Of a DNA stretch of 64,000 nucleotides, positions 6,639-19,411 are shown piece after piece. Position 1 is the stretch's first letter, and each line of letters opens with the position of its first letter. The notes below the pieces were generated by a model, which saw only the letters and a program-made list of their open reading frames with translations, was not told the DNA's origin and ran no database searches. Source of the DNA: Cyprinodon diabolis (lineage: Eukaryota > Chordata > Actinopteri > Cyprinodontiformes > Cyprinodontidae); the NCBI GenBank assembly GCA_030533445.1, contig JARPUW010000307.1:52074-116073 (forward strand). The letters are read 5' to 3'. Position numbers and translations under genes: made by a program.

Positions 6639-9600
6639 TTTCAGATACCTTTTACGGTTTTTGCTCAGCAGTCGTTTGTTCGGAGGGTAAGCACCTGGAA
6701 GCTAGCTGACAGTTAGCTTCTGCAGCAGCCTGCTAGAGTGCAGCTGCTGAAATCTTAGTGTGAGGCGGCCATTTTTTTAAGATCAAACATCTTATTCTCG
6801 CCCTCACGGCCACATATTTGGAGCTACAGTCACCATTTTTGGTCAGTTTGTAGACTGAAACCTCTGGACTCACACAATGTCTTCGGAATTACGGTAGGAT
6901 TAATACTTTTCCTTAAAAACCCTCCAGACCAACCTAAAGTCGATGAGAGTTTCAGCCTTTCTCTATTCTTTTTGAGCTGAAGATGGGAGAGAAACGAATC
7001 AGACTATGTGTTTTCAACTCGTCATAAATATTTTTCTGAATGACACACATACACCAAAGTTGGTATAGTTGGAGTCGAAGGATTGCTGATGCTCATGGTG
7101 AAAATGTTTTTTGAATAACTCATACGGTTTTTGATCAGTAGTTGTTTGTTCGGTGCCGTTCTTCCCATACAAAAAAGCCTGGGAAGAAGAAACCAATAGT
7201 GAGTGCAGCTGTTGTCTGTGTCAGTGAGAGGCTCGTTAAGCGTTGTCAAGGTTACCAAGCTTCAAACAGATTTTACCTCTGCTGTTTTAAACAGCACATA
7301 TTAATCTAATGGAGGGTGAAAGGACTGATTTAACATTGGGAAATGGATACTATATGACTGCTGTCCATGACACTTCCCTTGCCACTCAGCACTGATAGAC
7401 TTTCAAAATAAGACTCCAGGGACCCTACAAAATAAAAGCCTCTATATTTTTTACATATATTTATTGCCCTATATGGCTCAACATTATGACCCAAACTCAA
7501 CCCCGTTTTAGAGAATAGACTCTAGGAGACTGTTTAAAACACACCCTATAGCAAATTTCAAAATAAAAGCCTCCCATTTCCGCTTCATCTACTGCCCTAA
7601 TAACATGGAAAAAGAGTGATTTAACGATTGGAAAGTAATCAACTATCATTGACGGGTCTAAACATTTTCTATAAACACAACTCTGTTGGACTTTCAAAAT
7701 AAGACTCCAGGGACCCTACAAAATAAAAGCCTCTAGATTATACTAATGCATTAATTGATGCAAATGGCTCAACATTATGACCCAAACTCTTCCAGGTTGT
7801 TTTTATTAGACTCTAGTGACCTTTTCAAAACACACCCCAGAGCAAATTTCACAATAAAAGTCTCCCATTTACTCTGTAATACAGCAACTATTCACCTAAT
7901 AACATGGAAAACCAGTGATTTAACATTTGGAAATGGATTCCATATCACTGCTGGGCGTGACCCATCTTTTGATGCACATTCATGATAGACTTTCAAAATA
8001 AGACTACAAGGACTCTACAGAATAAAAGCCTCTTCCTTATACACACTCATACATTCTGGCATATTGCTCATTGCCATTGGTGATTTCATCACTGCAATGG
8101 CTCTTAGAAGGCGGGCGGAGCCCGCCAATGGTAACAGGCGGGCGGAGCCCGCCAAAGGTGATTACATCACTGCAATGGCTCTTAGCAGGCGGGCGGAGCC
8201 CGCCATTGGTGATTTCATCACTGCAATGGCTCTTAGAAGGCGGGCAGAGCCCGCCATTGGTGATTTTTTTCTTCACTGAGATGGCTCCTAGCAGGCGGAC
8301 GAAGCCCGCCAACTGGGCTTTACCCACTGTGTTTCAATATGGACAACCCATATTACCCTTGTGCATCATACGCTGTGCACGTCTATTTCCCAGATTTCAG
8401 CACAAGTGGCACACAGCTCTCTTTGCCCATGAACTTGCCCTCTTTCCTTCCCTCAGCAGCCCTCAAAGGCGTAAGCAGTTGGTCTGGGGAGCCCCGACGT
8501 CACTTGCCAGGGCCCTATTGGCCCGGTTCCCCAGACGGGCAGTAGGTGGCCCCCCTCAAAATTTCTTTAGAAATTTTCTAGTTATTATAATTCTCCCGTA
8601 TACCCAAAACTTCGGCACGTAACTAGTCCCGCACGGTTTGGCGGATCGGGCCCAAAGTTGGCACACGCGTCGGGACCAATGGGGTGATGTGTGCTTGTAT
8701 AAAACTTTCTCATTAGTCCGAAGGTTTGCGAATTATTAGCGAAAACGTCGCAAAAAAATCCCATAGGAAATGAATGGGGAGAGGAAAAAAAAAGCATAAA
8801 AAACAGCACTTCACTGTGTCGCCATACATTCACCTAGAAAAACAGTTTGAAGCTCAGTTTGTAGATAAATCCTTCGTCTATTTAAAACTGAAGACGGTAT
8901 GTTGATAACTGCTACGGTTTTTGTATAATCAGACCTCAAGCGCCACAAAGTTTTAGCAAAATCCAGCCTGCTAGAGTGGAGCAACTGAAAAGCTAGAGTG
9001 TGAGGCAGGCGTTTTTTAAACACAAAAAAACATTTTAAACTCGCCCTCACGGCCACATATTTATAGCTAGAGTCACCATTTTTGGTCAGTTTGTAGACTG
9101 AAATCTCTGGACCCACACAATATCTTCGGAATTACGGTAGGATTAATACTTTTCCTTAAAAACCCTCCAGACCGACCTAAAGTCGATGAAAATCAGAGCC
9201 GTTTTTCATTGGTTTTGGAGCAGAAGAGGGGAGAAAAACGAATCCGACTATGTGTTTTAAACTCGTCATAAATATTTTTCTGAATGACACACATACACCA
9301 AAGTTGGCATAGTTGGAGTCGAAGGATGACTGACGCTCACGGTGAAAAAAATTTTTGAATAACTCATACGGTTTTTGCTCAGCAGTCGTTTGTTCGGAGG
9401 ACATTTTAAGCACCTGAAAGCTGAGTGACAGTGACCTGCTGCAGCTAGCTCAATTAGAAGCTTAGGTGTGATGAAACGTTTTTTCTTTTTCTTTCTCTTC
9501 CCATTCAGTTTGTAGATGACCTACAGCCATGAAAGTTACTCCAATTGAAGACAAGATATAGCTGTCGCTTAGATAAAAAGAATTTTTCAGACACCTTTTA

Positions 9601-9807
9601 CGGTTTTTACTCAGCAGTCGTTTGTTCGGAGGGGTGCTTTAGCAGCTAAAAGGTGAGTGAGAGTGAGGTCCTGCAGTTCAAACAAAGGGAGGAGCAGGTG
9701 GGCCAACCATTTTGTTTGTGCTTCGTTTTGGGTTGTGAAAGACCTACAGACATGAAGGTTACCCCAGTCTGAGACAAAGGATAGATGTTGCTTTCACTGA
9801 AAGAATT
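6639..9807. repeat. Macrosatellite unit 3 (no variable module)
   Basis: This unit lacks the variable module: the flanks meet with a single ATT at about 8583. The GC hairpin block is 8110-8310; its last hairpin has a stem substitution (GGCGGAC). The right end has GCCATACATTC near 8821 and AATCCGAC near 9241, a combination repeated at the end of units 9 and 17. From about 8585 onward it matches unit 9 at a constant offset of 19,453 bases. Confidence 0.96.
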
Positions 9808-12800
9808 TTTCAGATATCTTTTACGGTTTTTGCTCAGCAGTCGTTTGTTCGGAGGGTAAGCACCTGGAAGCTAGCTGACAGTTAGCTTCTGCAGCAGCCT
9901 GCTAGAGTGCAGCTGCTGAAATCTTAGTGTGAGGCGGCCATTTTTTTAAGATCAAACATCTTATTCTCGCCCTCACGGCCACATATTTGGACCTACAGTC
10001 ACCATTTTTGGTCAGTTTGTAGACTGAAACCTCTGGACTCACACAATGTCTTCGGAATTACGGTAGGATTAATACTTTTCCTTAAAAACCCTCCAGACCA
10101 ACCTAAAGTCGATGAGTTTCAGCCTTTCTCCATTCTTTTTAAGCTGAAGATGGGAGAAAAACGAATCAGACTATGTGTTTTCAAGTCGTCATAAATATTG
10201 TTCTGAATGACACACATACACCAAAGTTGGTATAGTTGGAGTCGAAGGATTGCTGATGCTCATGGTGAAATTTTCTTTTTAATAACTCATACGGTTTTTG
10301 CTCAGCAGTCGTTTGTTCGGTGCCGTTCTTCCCATACAAAAAAGCCTGGGAAGAAGAAACCAATAGTGAGTGCAGCTGTTGTCTGTGTCAGTGAGAGGCT
10401 CATTAAGCGTTGTCAAGGTTACCAAGCTTCAAACAGATTTTACCTCTGCTGTTTTAAACAGCACATATTAATCTAATGGAGGGTGAAAGCACTGATTTAA
10501 CATTGGGAAATGGATACTATATGACTGCCGTCCATGACACTTCCCTTGCCACTCAGCACTGATAGACTTTCAAAATAAGACTCCAGGGACCCTTCAAAAT
10601 AAAAGCCTCTATATTTTTTACATATATTTATTGCCCTATATGGCTCAACATTATGACCCAAACTCAACCCCATTTTAGAGAATAGACTCTAGGAGACTGT
10701 TTAAAACACACCCTATGGCAAATTTCAAAATAAAAGCCTCCCATTTCCGCTTCATCTACTGCCCTAATAAAATGGAAAAAGAGTGATTTAACGATTGGAA
10801 AGTCATCAACTATCATTGATGGGTCTGAACATTTTCTCTAAACACAACTCTGTTGGACTTTCAAAATAAGACTCCAGGGACCCTACAAAATAAAAGCCTC
10901 TAGATTATACTAATGCATTAATTGATGCAAATGGCTCAACATTATGACCCAAACTCTTCCAGGTTGTTTTTATTAGACTCTAGTGACCTTTTCAAAACAC
11001 ACCCCAGAGCAAATTTCACAATAAAAGTCCCCCATTTACTCTGTAATACAGGAACTATTCACCTAATAACATGGAAAACCAGTGATTTAACATTTGGAAA
11101 TGGATTCTATATCACTGCTGGGCATGACCCATCTATAGATGCACTTCCATGATAGACTTTCAAAATAAGACTACAGGGACTCTACAAAATAAAAGCCTCT
11201 TCCTTATACACACTCATACATTCTGGCATATTGCTTATAGCCATTTGTAATTTCATCACTGCAATGGCTTTTAGAAGGCGGGCGGAGCCCGCCATTGGTG
11301 ATTTCATCACTGCAATGGCTGTTAGGAGGCGGGCGGAGCCCGCCAATGGTGATTTTTTTCATCACTGCAATGGCTCCTAGCAGGCGGGCGGAGCCCGCCA
11401 TTGGTGATTTCATCACTGCAATGGCTCTTAGCAGGCGGGCAATGCCCGCCATTGGGGATTTTTTTCATCGCTGCAAGGGCTCCTAGCAGGCGGGCGGAGC
11501 CCACCAACTGAGCTTTACCCACTGCGGTTCAATATGGACAACCCATATTACCCTTTTGCATCATACGCTGTGCACGTCTATTTCCCAGATTTCAGCACAA
11601 GTGGCACACAGCTCTCTTTGCCCATGACCTAGCCCTCTTTCCTTCCCTCAGCAGCCCTCAAAGGCGTAAGCAGTTGGTCTGGGGAGCCCCGACATCACTT
11701 GCCAGGGCCGTATTGGCCCTGTTCCCAAGATGGGCAGTAGGTGGCCCCCCTCAAAATTTCTTTAGAAATTTTCTAGTTATTATTATAATTCTCCCGTATA
11801 CCCAAAACTTCGGCGCGTAACTAGTCCCGCACGGTTTGGCGGATCGGGCCCAAAGTTGGCACACGCGTCGGGACCAATGGGGTGATGTGTGCTTGTATAA
11901 AACTTTCTCATTAGTCCGAAGGTTTGCGAATTATTAGCGAAAACGTCGCAAAAAAATCCCATAGGAAATGAATGGGGAGAGGAAAAAAAAAGCATAAAAA
12001 ACAGCACTTCACTGTGTCGGCATACATTCACCTAGAAAAACAGTTTGAAGCTCAGTTTGTAGATAAATCCTTCGTCTATTTAAAACTGAAGACGGTATGT
12101 TGATAACTGCTACGGTTTTTGTATAATCAGACCTCAAGCGCCACAAAGTTTTAGCAAAATCCAGCCTGCTAGAGTGGAGCAACTGAAAAGCTAGAGTGTG
12201 AGGCAGGCGTTTTTTAAACACAAAAAAACATTTTAAACTCGCCCTCACGGCCACATATTTATAGCTAGAGTCACCATTTTTGGTCAGTTTGTAGACTGAA
12301 ATCTCTGGACCCACACAATATCTTCGGAATTACGGTAGGATTAATACTTTTCCTTAAAAACCCTCCAGACCGACCTAAAGTCGATGAAAATCAGAGCCGT
12401 TTTTCATTGGTTTTGGAGCAGAAGAGGGGAGAAAAACGAATCCGACTATGTGTTTTAAACTCGTCATAAATATTTTTCTGAATGACACACATACACCAAA
12501 GTTGGCATAGTTGGAGTCGAAGGATGACTGACGCTCACGGTGAAAAAATTTTTTGAATAACTCATACGGTTTTTGCTCAGCAGTCGTTTGTTCGGAGGAC
12601 ATTTTAAGCACCTGAAAGCTGAGTGACAGTGACCTGCTGCAGCTAGCTCAATTAGAAGCTTAGGTGTGATGAAACGTTTTTTCTTTTTCTTTCTCTTCCC
12701 ATTCAGTTTGTAGATGACCTACAGCCATGAAAGTTACTCCAATTGAAGACAAGATATAGCTGTCGCTTAGATAAAAAGAATTTTTCAGATACCTTTTACG

Positions 12801-13005
12801 GTTTTTACTCAGCAGTCGTTTGTTCGGAGGGGTGCTTTAGCAGCTAAAAGGTGAGTGAGAGTGAGGTCCTGCAGTTCAAACAAAGGGAGGAGCAGGTGGG
12901 CCAACCATTTTGTTTGTGCTTCGTTTTGGGTTGTGAAAGACCTACAGACATGAAGGTTACCCCAGTCTGAGACAAAGGATAGATGTTGCTTTCACTGAAA
13001 GAATT
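9808..13005. repeat. Macrosatellite unit 4 (type Q)
   Basis: This unit is distinctly diverged from the common type. It has a 2-base deletion near 10116 (GATGAGTTTCAG), the core spelled GCTCAGCAGTC near 10300 where most units have GATCAGTAGTC, and a differently arranged GC block (11277-11505) that includes one AAT-loop hairpin at 11434-11450. The right arm of the nested hairpin segment is altered (TTCCCAAGAT near 11724). It has no variable module, only ATT repeated twice. Unit 10 is its near twin, 19,453 bases downstream. Confidence 0.96.
11277..11505. repeat. GC hairpin minisatellite, type Q arrangement (unit 4)
   Basis: There are five hairpins with longer linkers than the common type (229 versus 201 bases in total) and no closely spaced first pair. 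The fourth hairpin (11434-11450) has an AAT loop with an intact stem. The last has one stem mismatch (GCCCACC). The same arrangement recurs at 30730-30958 and 33927-34155. Confidence 0.93.
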
Positions 13006-16000
13006 TTTCAGATATCTTTTACGGTTTTTGCTCAGCAGTCGTTTGTTCGGAGGGTAAGCACCTGGAAGCTAGCTGACAGTTAGCTTCTGCAGCAGCCTGC
13101 TAGAGTGCAGCTGCTGAAATCTTAGTGTGAGGCGGCCATTTTTTAAGATCAAACATCTTATTCTCGCCCTCACGGCCACATATTTGGAGCTACAGTCACC
13201 ATTTTTGGTCAGTTTGTAGACTGAAACCTCTGGACTCACACAATGTCTTCGGAATTACGGTAGGATTAATACTTTGCCTTAAAAACCCTCCAGACCAACC
13301 TAAAGTGGATGAGAGTTTCAGCCTTTCTCCATTCTTTTTGAGCTGAAGATGGGAGAAAAACGAATCAGACTATGTGTTTTCAACTCGTCATAAATATTTT
13401 TCTGAATGACACACATACACCAAAGTTGGTATAGTTGGAGTCGAAGGATTGCTGATGCTCATGGTGAAAATGTTTTTTGAATAACTCATACGGTTTTTGA
13501 TCAGTAGTCGTTTGTTCGGTGCCGTTCTTCCCATACAAAAAAGCCTGGGAAGAAGAAACCAATAGTGAGTGCAGCTGTTGTCTGTGTCAGTGAGAGGCTC
13601 GTTAAGCGTTGTCAAGGTTACCAAGCTTCAAACAGATTTTACCTCTGCTGTTTTAAACAGCACATATTAATCTAATGGAGGGTGAAAGGACTGATTTAAC
13701 ATTGGGAAATGGATACTATATGACTGCTGTACATGACACTTCCCTTGCCACTCAGCACTGATAGACTTTCAAAATAAGACTCCAGGGACCCTACAAAATA
13801 AAAGCCTCTATATTTTTTACATATATTTATTGCTCTATATGGCTCAACATTATGACCCAAACTCAACCCCGTTTTAGAGAATAGACTCTAGGAGACTGTT
13901 TAAAACACACCCTATAGCAAATTTCAAAATAAAAGCCTCCCATTTCCGCTTCATCTACTGCCCTAATAACATGGAAAAAGAGTGATTTAACGATTGGAAA
14001 GTAATCAACTATCATTGACGGGTCTGAACATTTTCTATAAACACAACTCTGTTGGACTTTCAAAATAAGACTCCAGGGACCCTACAAAATAAAAGCCTCT
14101 AGATTATAGTAATGCATTAATTGATGCAAATGGCTCAACATTATGACCCAAACTCTTCCAGGTTGTTTTTATTAGACTCTAGTGACCTTTTCAAAACACA
14201 CCCCAGAGCAAATTTCACAATAAAAGTCTCCCATTTACTCTGTAATACAGCAACTATTCACCTAATAACATGGAAAACCAGTGATTTAACATTTGGAAAT
14301 GGATTCTATATCACTGCTGGGCGTGACCCATCTTTTGATGCACATTCATGATAGACTTTCAAAATAAGACTACAAGGACTCTACAGAATAAAAGCCTCTT
14401 CCTTATACACACTCATACATTCTGGCATATTGCTCATTGCCATTGGTGATTTCATCACTGCAATGGCTCTTAGAAGGCGGGCGGAGCCCGCCAATGGTAA
14501 CAGGCGGGCGGAGCCCGCCAAAGGTGATTACATCACTGCAATGGCTCTTAGCAGGCGGGCGGAGCCCGCCATTGGTGATTTCATCACTGCAATGGCTCTT
14601 AGAAGGCGGGCAGAGCCCGCCATTGGTGATTTTTTTCTTCACTGAGATGGCTCCTAGCAGGCGGGCGAAGCCCGCCAACTGGGCTTTACCCACTGTGTTT
14701 CAATATGGACAACCCATATTACCCTTGTGCATCATACTCTGTGCACGTCTATTTCCCAGATTTCAGCACAAGTGGCACACAGCTCTCTTTGCCCATGAAC
14801 TTGCCCTCTTTCCTTCCCTCAGCAGCCCTCAAAGGCGTAAGCAGTTGGTCTGGGGAGCCCCGACGTCACTTGCCAGGGCCGTATTGGCCCGGTTCCCCAG
14901 ACGGGCAGTAGGTGGCCCCCCTCAAAATTTCTTTAGAAATTTTCTAGTTGGGGGGCCACATGCCGAAGGCATGGCCCACCTACTACTATTGCACATATTT
15001 ATTCCGCGTATTATTATTATTATAATTCTCCCGTATACCCAAAACTTCGGCGCGTAACTAGTCCCGCACGGTTTGGCGGATCGGGCCCAAAGTTGGCACA
15101 CGCGTCGGGACCAATGGGGTGATGTGTGCTTGTATAAAACTTTCTCATTAGTCCGAAGGTTTGCGAATTATTAGCGAAAACGTCGCAAAAAAATCCCATA
15201 GGAAATGAATGGGGAGAGGAAAAAAAAAGCATAAAAAACAGCACTTCACTGTGTCGGCATACATTCACCTAGAAAAACAGTTTGAAGCTCAGTTTGTAGA
15301 TAAATCCTTCGTCTATTTAAAACTGAAGACGGTATGTTGATAACTGCTACGGTTTTTGTATAATCAGACCTCAAGCGCCACAAAGTTTTAGCAAAATCCA
15401 GCCTGCTAGAGTGGAGCAACTGAAAAGCTAGAGTGTGAGGCAGGCGTTTTTTAAACACAAAAAAACATTTTAAACTCGCCCTCACGGCCACATATTTATA
15501 GCTAGAGTCACCTTTTTTGGTCAGTTTGTAGACTGAAATCTCTGGACCCACACAATATCTTCGGAATTACGGTAGGATTAATACTTTTCCTTAAAAACCC
15601 TCCAGACCGACCTAAAGTCGATGAAAATCAGAGCCGTTTTTCATTGGTTTTGGAGCAGAAGAGGGGAGAAAAACGAATCAGACTATGTGTTTTAAACTCG
15701 TCATAAATATTTTTCTGAATGACACACATACACCAAAGTTGGCATAGTTGGAGTCGAAGGATGACTGACGCTCACGGTGAAAAAATTTTTTGAATAACTC
15801 ATACGGTTTTTGCTCAGCAGTCGTTTGTTCGGAGGACATTTTAAGCACCTGAAAGCTGAGTGAGAGTGACCTGCTGCAGCTAGCTCAATTAGAAGCTTAG
15901 GTGTGATGAAACGTTTTTTCTTTTTCTTTCTCTTCCCATTCAGTTTGTAGATGACCTACAGCCATGAAAGTTACTCCAATTGAAGACAAGATATAGCTGT

Positions 16001-16242
16001 CGCTTAGATAAAAAGAATTTTTCAGATACCTTTTACGGTTTTTACTCAGCAGTCGTTTGTTCGGAGGGGTGCTTTAGCAGCTAAAAGGTGAGTGAGAGTG
16101 AGGTCCTGCAGTTCAAACAAAGGGAGGAGCAGGTGGGCCAACCATTTTGTTTGTGCTTCGTTTTGGGTTGTGAAAGACCTACAGACATGAAGGTTACCCC
16201 AGTCTGAGACAAAGGATAGATGTTGCTTTCACTGAAAGAATT
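13006..16242. repeat. Macrosatellite unit 5 (type R)
   Basis: Type R markers are ACTTTGCC near 13273, AAAGTGGATG near 13301, GTACATGAC near 13729, TTGCTCTATA near 13829, ATTATAGTAAT near 14103 and CATACTCTGTG near 14732. Units 8 and 13 share all of these. The GC hairpin block is 14476-14676 and there is one module at 14950-15021. From 11785 to 14949 the sequence matches 21633-24797 at a constant offset of 9,848. Confidence 0.96.
14950..15021. repeat. Variable hairpin module, one copy (unit 5)
   Basis: A single 72-base module ends in four ATT. The type R relatives differ here: unit 8 has none and unit 13 has one. Confidence 0.95.
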
Positions 16243-19200
16243 TTTCAGATACCTTTTACGGTTTTTGCTCAGCAGTCGTTTGTTCGGAGGGTAAGCACCT
16301 GGAAGCTAGCTGACAGTTAGCTTCTGCAGCAGCCTGCTAGAGTGCAGCTGCTGAAATCTTAGTGTGAGGCGGCCATTTTTTTAAGATCAAACATCTTATT
16401 CTCGCCCTCACGGCCACATATTTGGAGCTACAGTCACCATTTTTGGTCAGTTTGTAGACTGAAACCTCTGGACTCACACAATGTCTTTGGAATTACGGTA
16501 GGATTAATACTTTTCCTTAAAAACCCTCCAGACCAACCTAAAGTCGATGAGAGTTTCAGCCTTTCTCTATTCTTTTTGAGCTGAAGATGGGAGAGAAACG
16601 AATCAGACTATGTGTTTTCAACTCGTCATAAATATTTTTCTGAATGACACACATACACCAAAGTTGGTATAGTTGGAGTCGAAGGATTGCTGATGCTCAT
16701 GGGGAAAATGTTTTTTGAATAACTCATACGGTTTTTGATCAGTAGTCGTTTGTTCGGTGCCGTTCTTCCCATACAAAAAAGCCTGGGAAGAAGAAACCAA
16801 TAGTGAGTGCAGCTGTTGTCTGTGTCAGTGAGAGGCTCCTTAAGCGTTGTCAAGGTTACCAAGCTTCAAACAGATTTTACCTCTGCTGTTTTAAACAGCA
16901 CATATTAATCTAATGGAGGGTGAAAGGACTGATTTAACATTGGGAAATGGATACTATATGACTGCTGTCCATGACACTTCCCTTGCCACTCAGCACTGAT
17001 AGACTTTCAAAATAAGACTCCAGGGACCCTACAAAATAAAAGCCTCTATATTTTTTACATATATTTATTGCCCTATATGGCTCAACATTATGACCCAAAC
17101 TCAACCCCGTTTTAGAGAATAGACTCTAGGAGACTGTTTAAAACACACCCTATAGCAAATTTCAAAATAAAAGCCTCCCATTTCCGCTTCATCTACTGCC
17201 CTAATAAAATGGAAAAAGAGTGATTTAACGATTGGAAAGTAATCAACTATCATTGACGGATCTGAACATTTTCTATAAACACAACTCTGTTGGACTTTCA
17301 AAATAAGACTCCAGGGACCCTACAAAATAAAAGCCTCTAGATTATACTAATGCATTAATTGATGCAAATGGCTCAACATTATGACCCAAACTCTTCCAGG
17401 TTGTTTTTATTAGACTCTAGTGACCTTTTCAAAACACACCCCAGAGCAAATTTCACAATAAAAGTCTCCAATTTACTCTGTAATACAGCAACTATTCACC
17501 TAATAACATGGAAAACCAGTGATTTAACATTTGGAAATGGATTCTATATCACTGCTGGGCGTGACCCATCTTTTGATGCACATTCATGATAGACTTTCAA
17601 AATAAGACTACAAGGACTCTACAGAATAAAAGCCTCTTCCTTATACACACTCATACATTCTGGCATATTGCTCATTGCCATTGGTGATTTCATCACTGCA
17701 ATGGCTCTTAGAAGGCGGGCGGAGCCCGCCAATGGTAACAGGCGGGCGGAGCCCGCCAAAGGTGATTACATCACCGCAATGGCTCTTAGCAGGCGGGCGT
17801 AGCCCGCCATTGGTGATTTCATCACTGCAATGGCTCTTAGAAGGCGGGCAGAGCCCGCCATTGGTGATTTTTTTCTTCACTGAGATGGCTCCTAGCAGGC
17901 GGGCGAAGCCCGCCAACTGGGCTTTACCCACTGTGTTTCAATATGGACAACCCATATTACCCTTGTGCATCATACGCTGTGCACGTCTATTTCCCAGATT
18001 TCAGCACAAGTGGCACACAGCTCTCTTTGCCCATGAACTTGCCCTCTTTCCTTCCCTCAGCAGCCCTCAAAGGCGTAAGCAGTTGGTCTGGGGAGCCCCG
18101 ACGTCACTTGCCAGGGCCGTATTGGCCCGGTTCCCCAGACGGGCAGTAGGTGGCCCCCCTCAAAATTTCTTTAGAAATTTTCTAGTTATTATAATTCTCC
18201 CGTATACCCAAAACTTCGGCGCGTAACTAGTCCCGCACGGTTTGGCGGATCGGGCCCAAAGTTGGCACACGCGTTGGGACCAATGGAGTGATGTGTGCTT
18301 GTATAAAACTTTCTCATTAGTCCGAAGGTTTGCGAATTATTAGCGAAAACGTCGCAAAAAAATCCCATAGGAAATGAATGGGAAGAGGTAAAAAAAAGCA
18401 TAAAAAACAGCACTTCACTGTGTCGGCATACATTCACCTAGAAAAACAGTTTGAAGCTCAGTTTGTAGATAAATCCTTCGTCTATTTAAAACTGAAGACG
18501 GTATGTTGATAACTGCTACGGTTTTTGTATAATCAGACCTCAAGCGCCACAAAGTTTTAGCAAAATCCAGCCTGCTAGAGTGGAGCAACTGAAAAGCTAG
18601 AGTGTGAGGCAGGCGTTTTTTAAACACAAAAAAACATTTTAAACTCGCCCTCACGGCCACATATTTATAGCTAGAGTCACCATTTTTGGTCAGTTTGTAG
18701 ACTGAAATCTCTGGACCCACACAATATCTTCGGAATTACGGTAGGATTAATACTTTTCCTTAAAAACCCTCCAGACCGACCTAAAGTCGATGAAAATCAG
18801 AGCCGTTTTTCATTGGTTTTGGAGCAGAAGAGGGGAGAAAAACGAATCAGACTATGTGTTTTAAACTCGTCATAAATATTTTTCTGAATGACACACATAC
18901 ACCAAAGTTGGCATAGTTGGAGTCGAAGGATGACTGACGCTCACGGTGAAAAAATTTTTTGAATAACTCATACGGTTTTTGCTCAGCAGTCGTTTGTTCG
19001 GAGGACATTTTAAGCACCTGAAAGCTGAGTGACAGTGACCTGCTGCAGCTAGCTCAATTAGAAGCTTAGGTGTGATGAAACGTTTTTTCTTTTTCTTTCT
19101 CTTCCCATTCAGTTTGTAGATGACCTACAGCCATGAAAGTTACTCCAATCGAAGACAAGATATAGCTGTCGCTTAGATAAAAAGAATTTTTCAGATACCT

Positions 19201-19411
19201 TTTACGGTTTTTACTCAGCAGTCGTTTGTTCGGAGGGGTGCTTTAGCAGCTAAAAGGTGAGTGAGAGTGAGGTCCTGCAGTTAAAAGAAAGGGAGGAGCA
19301 GGTGGGCCAACCATTTTGTTTGTGCTTCGTTTTGGGTTGTGAAAGACCTACAGACATGAAGGTTACCCCAGTCTGAGACAAAGGATAGATGTTGCTTTCA
19401 CTGAAAGAATT
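16243..19411. repeat. Macrosatellite unit 6 (no variable module)
   Basis: This is a common-type unit without the variable module. The GC hairpin block is 17714-17914; its third hairpin (17792-17808) has a unique GTA loop with an intact stem. GGCTCCTTAAGC near 16833 is shared only with unit 12, and ACGGATCTGAAC near 17257 only with unit 15. The right end has CCAATCGAAG near 19145 and a TTAAAAGAAAGGG word near 19280, which also occur together in units 8 and 13. Confidence 0.96.
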
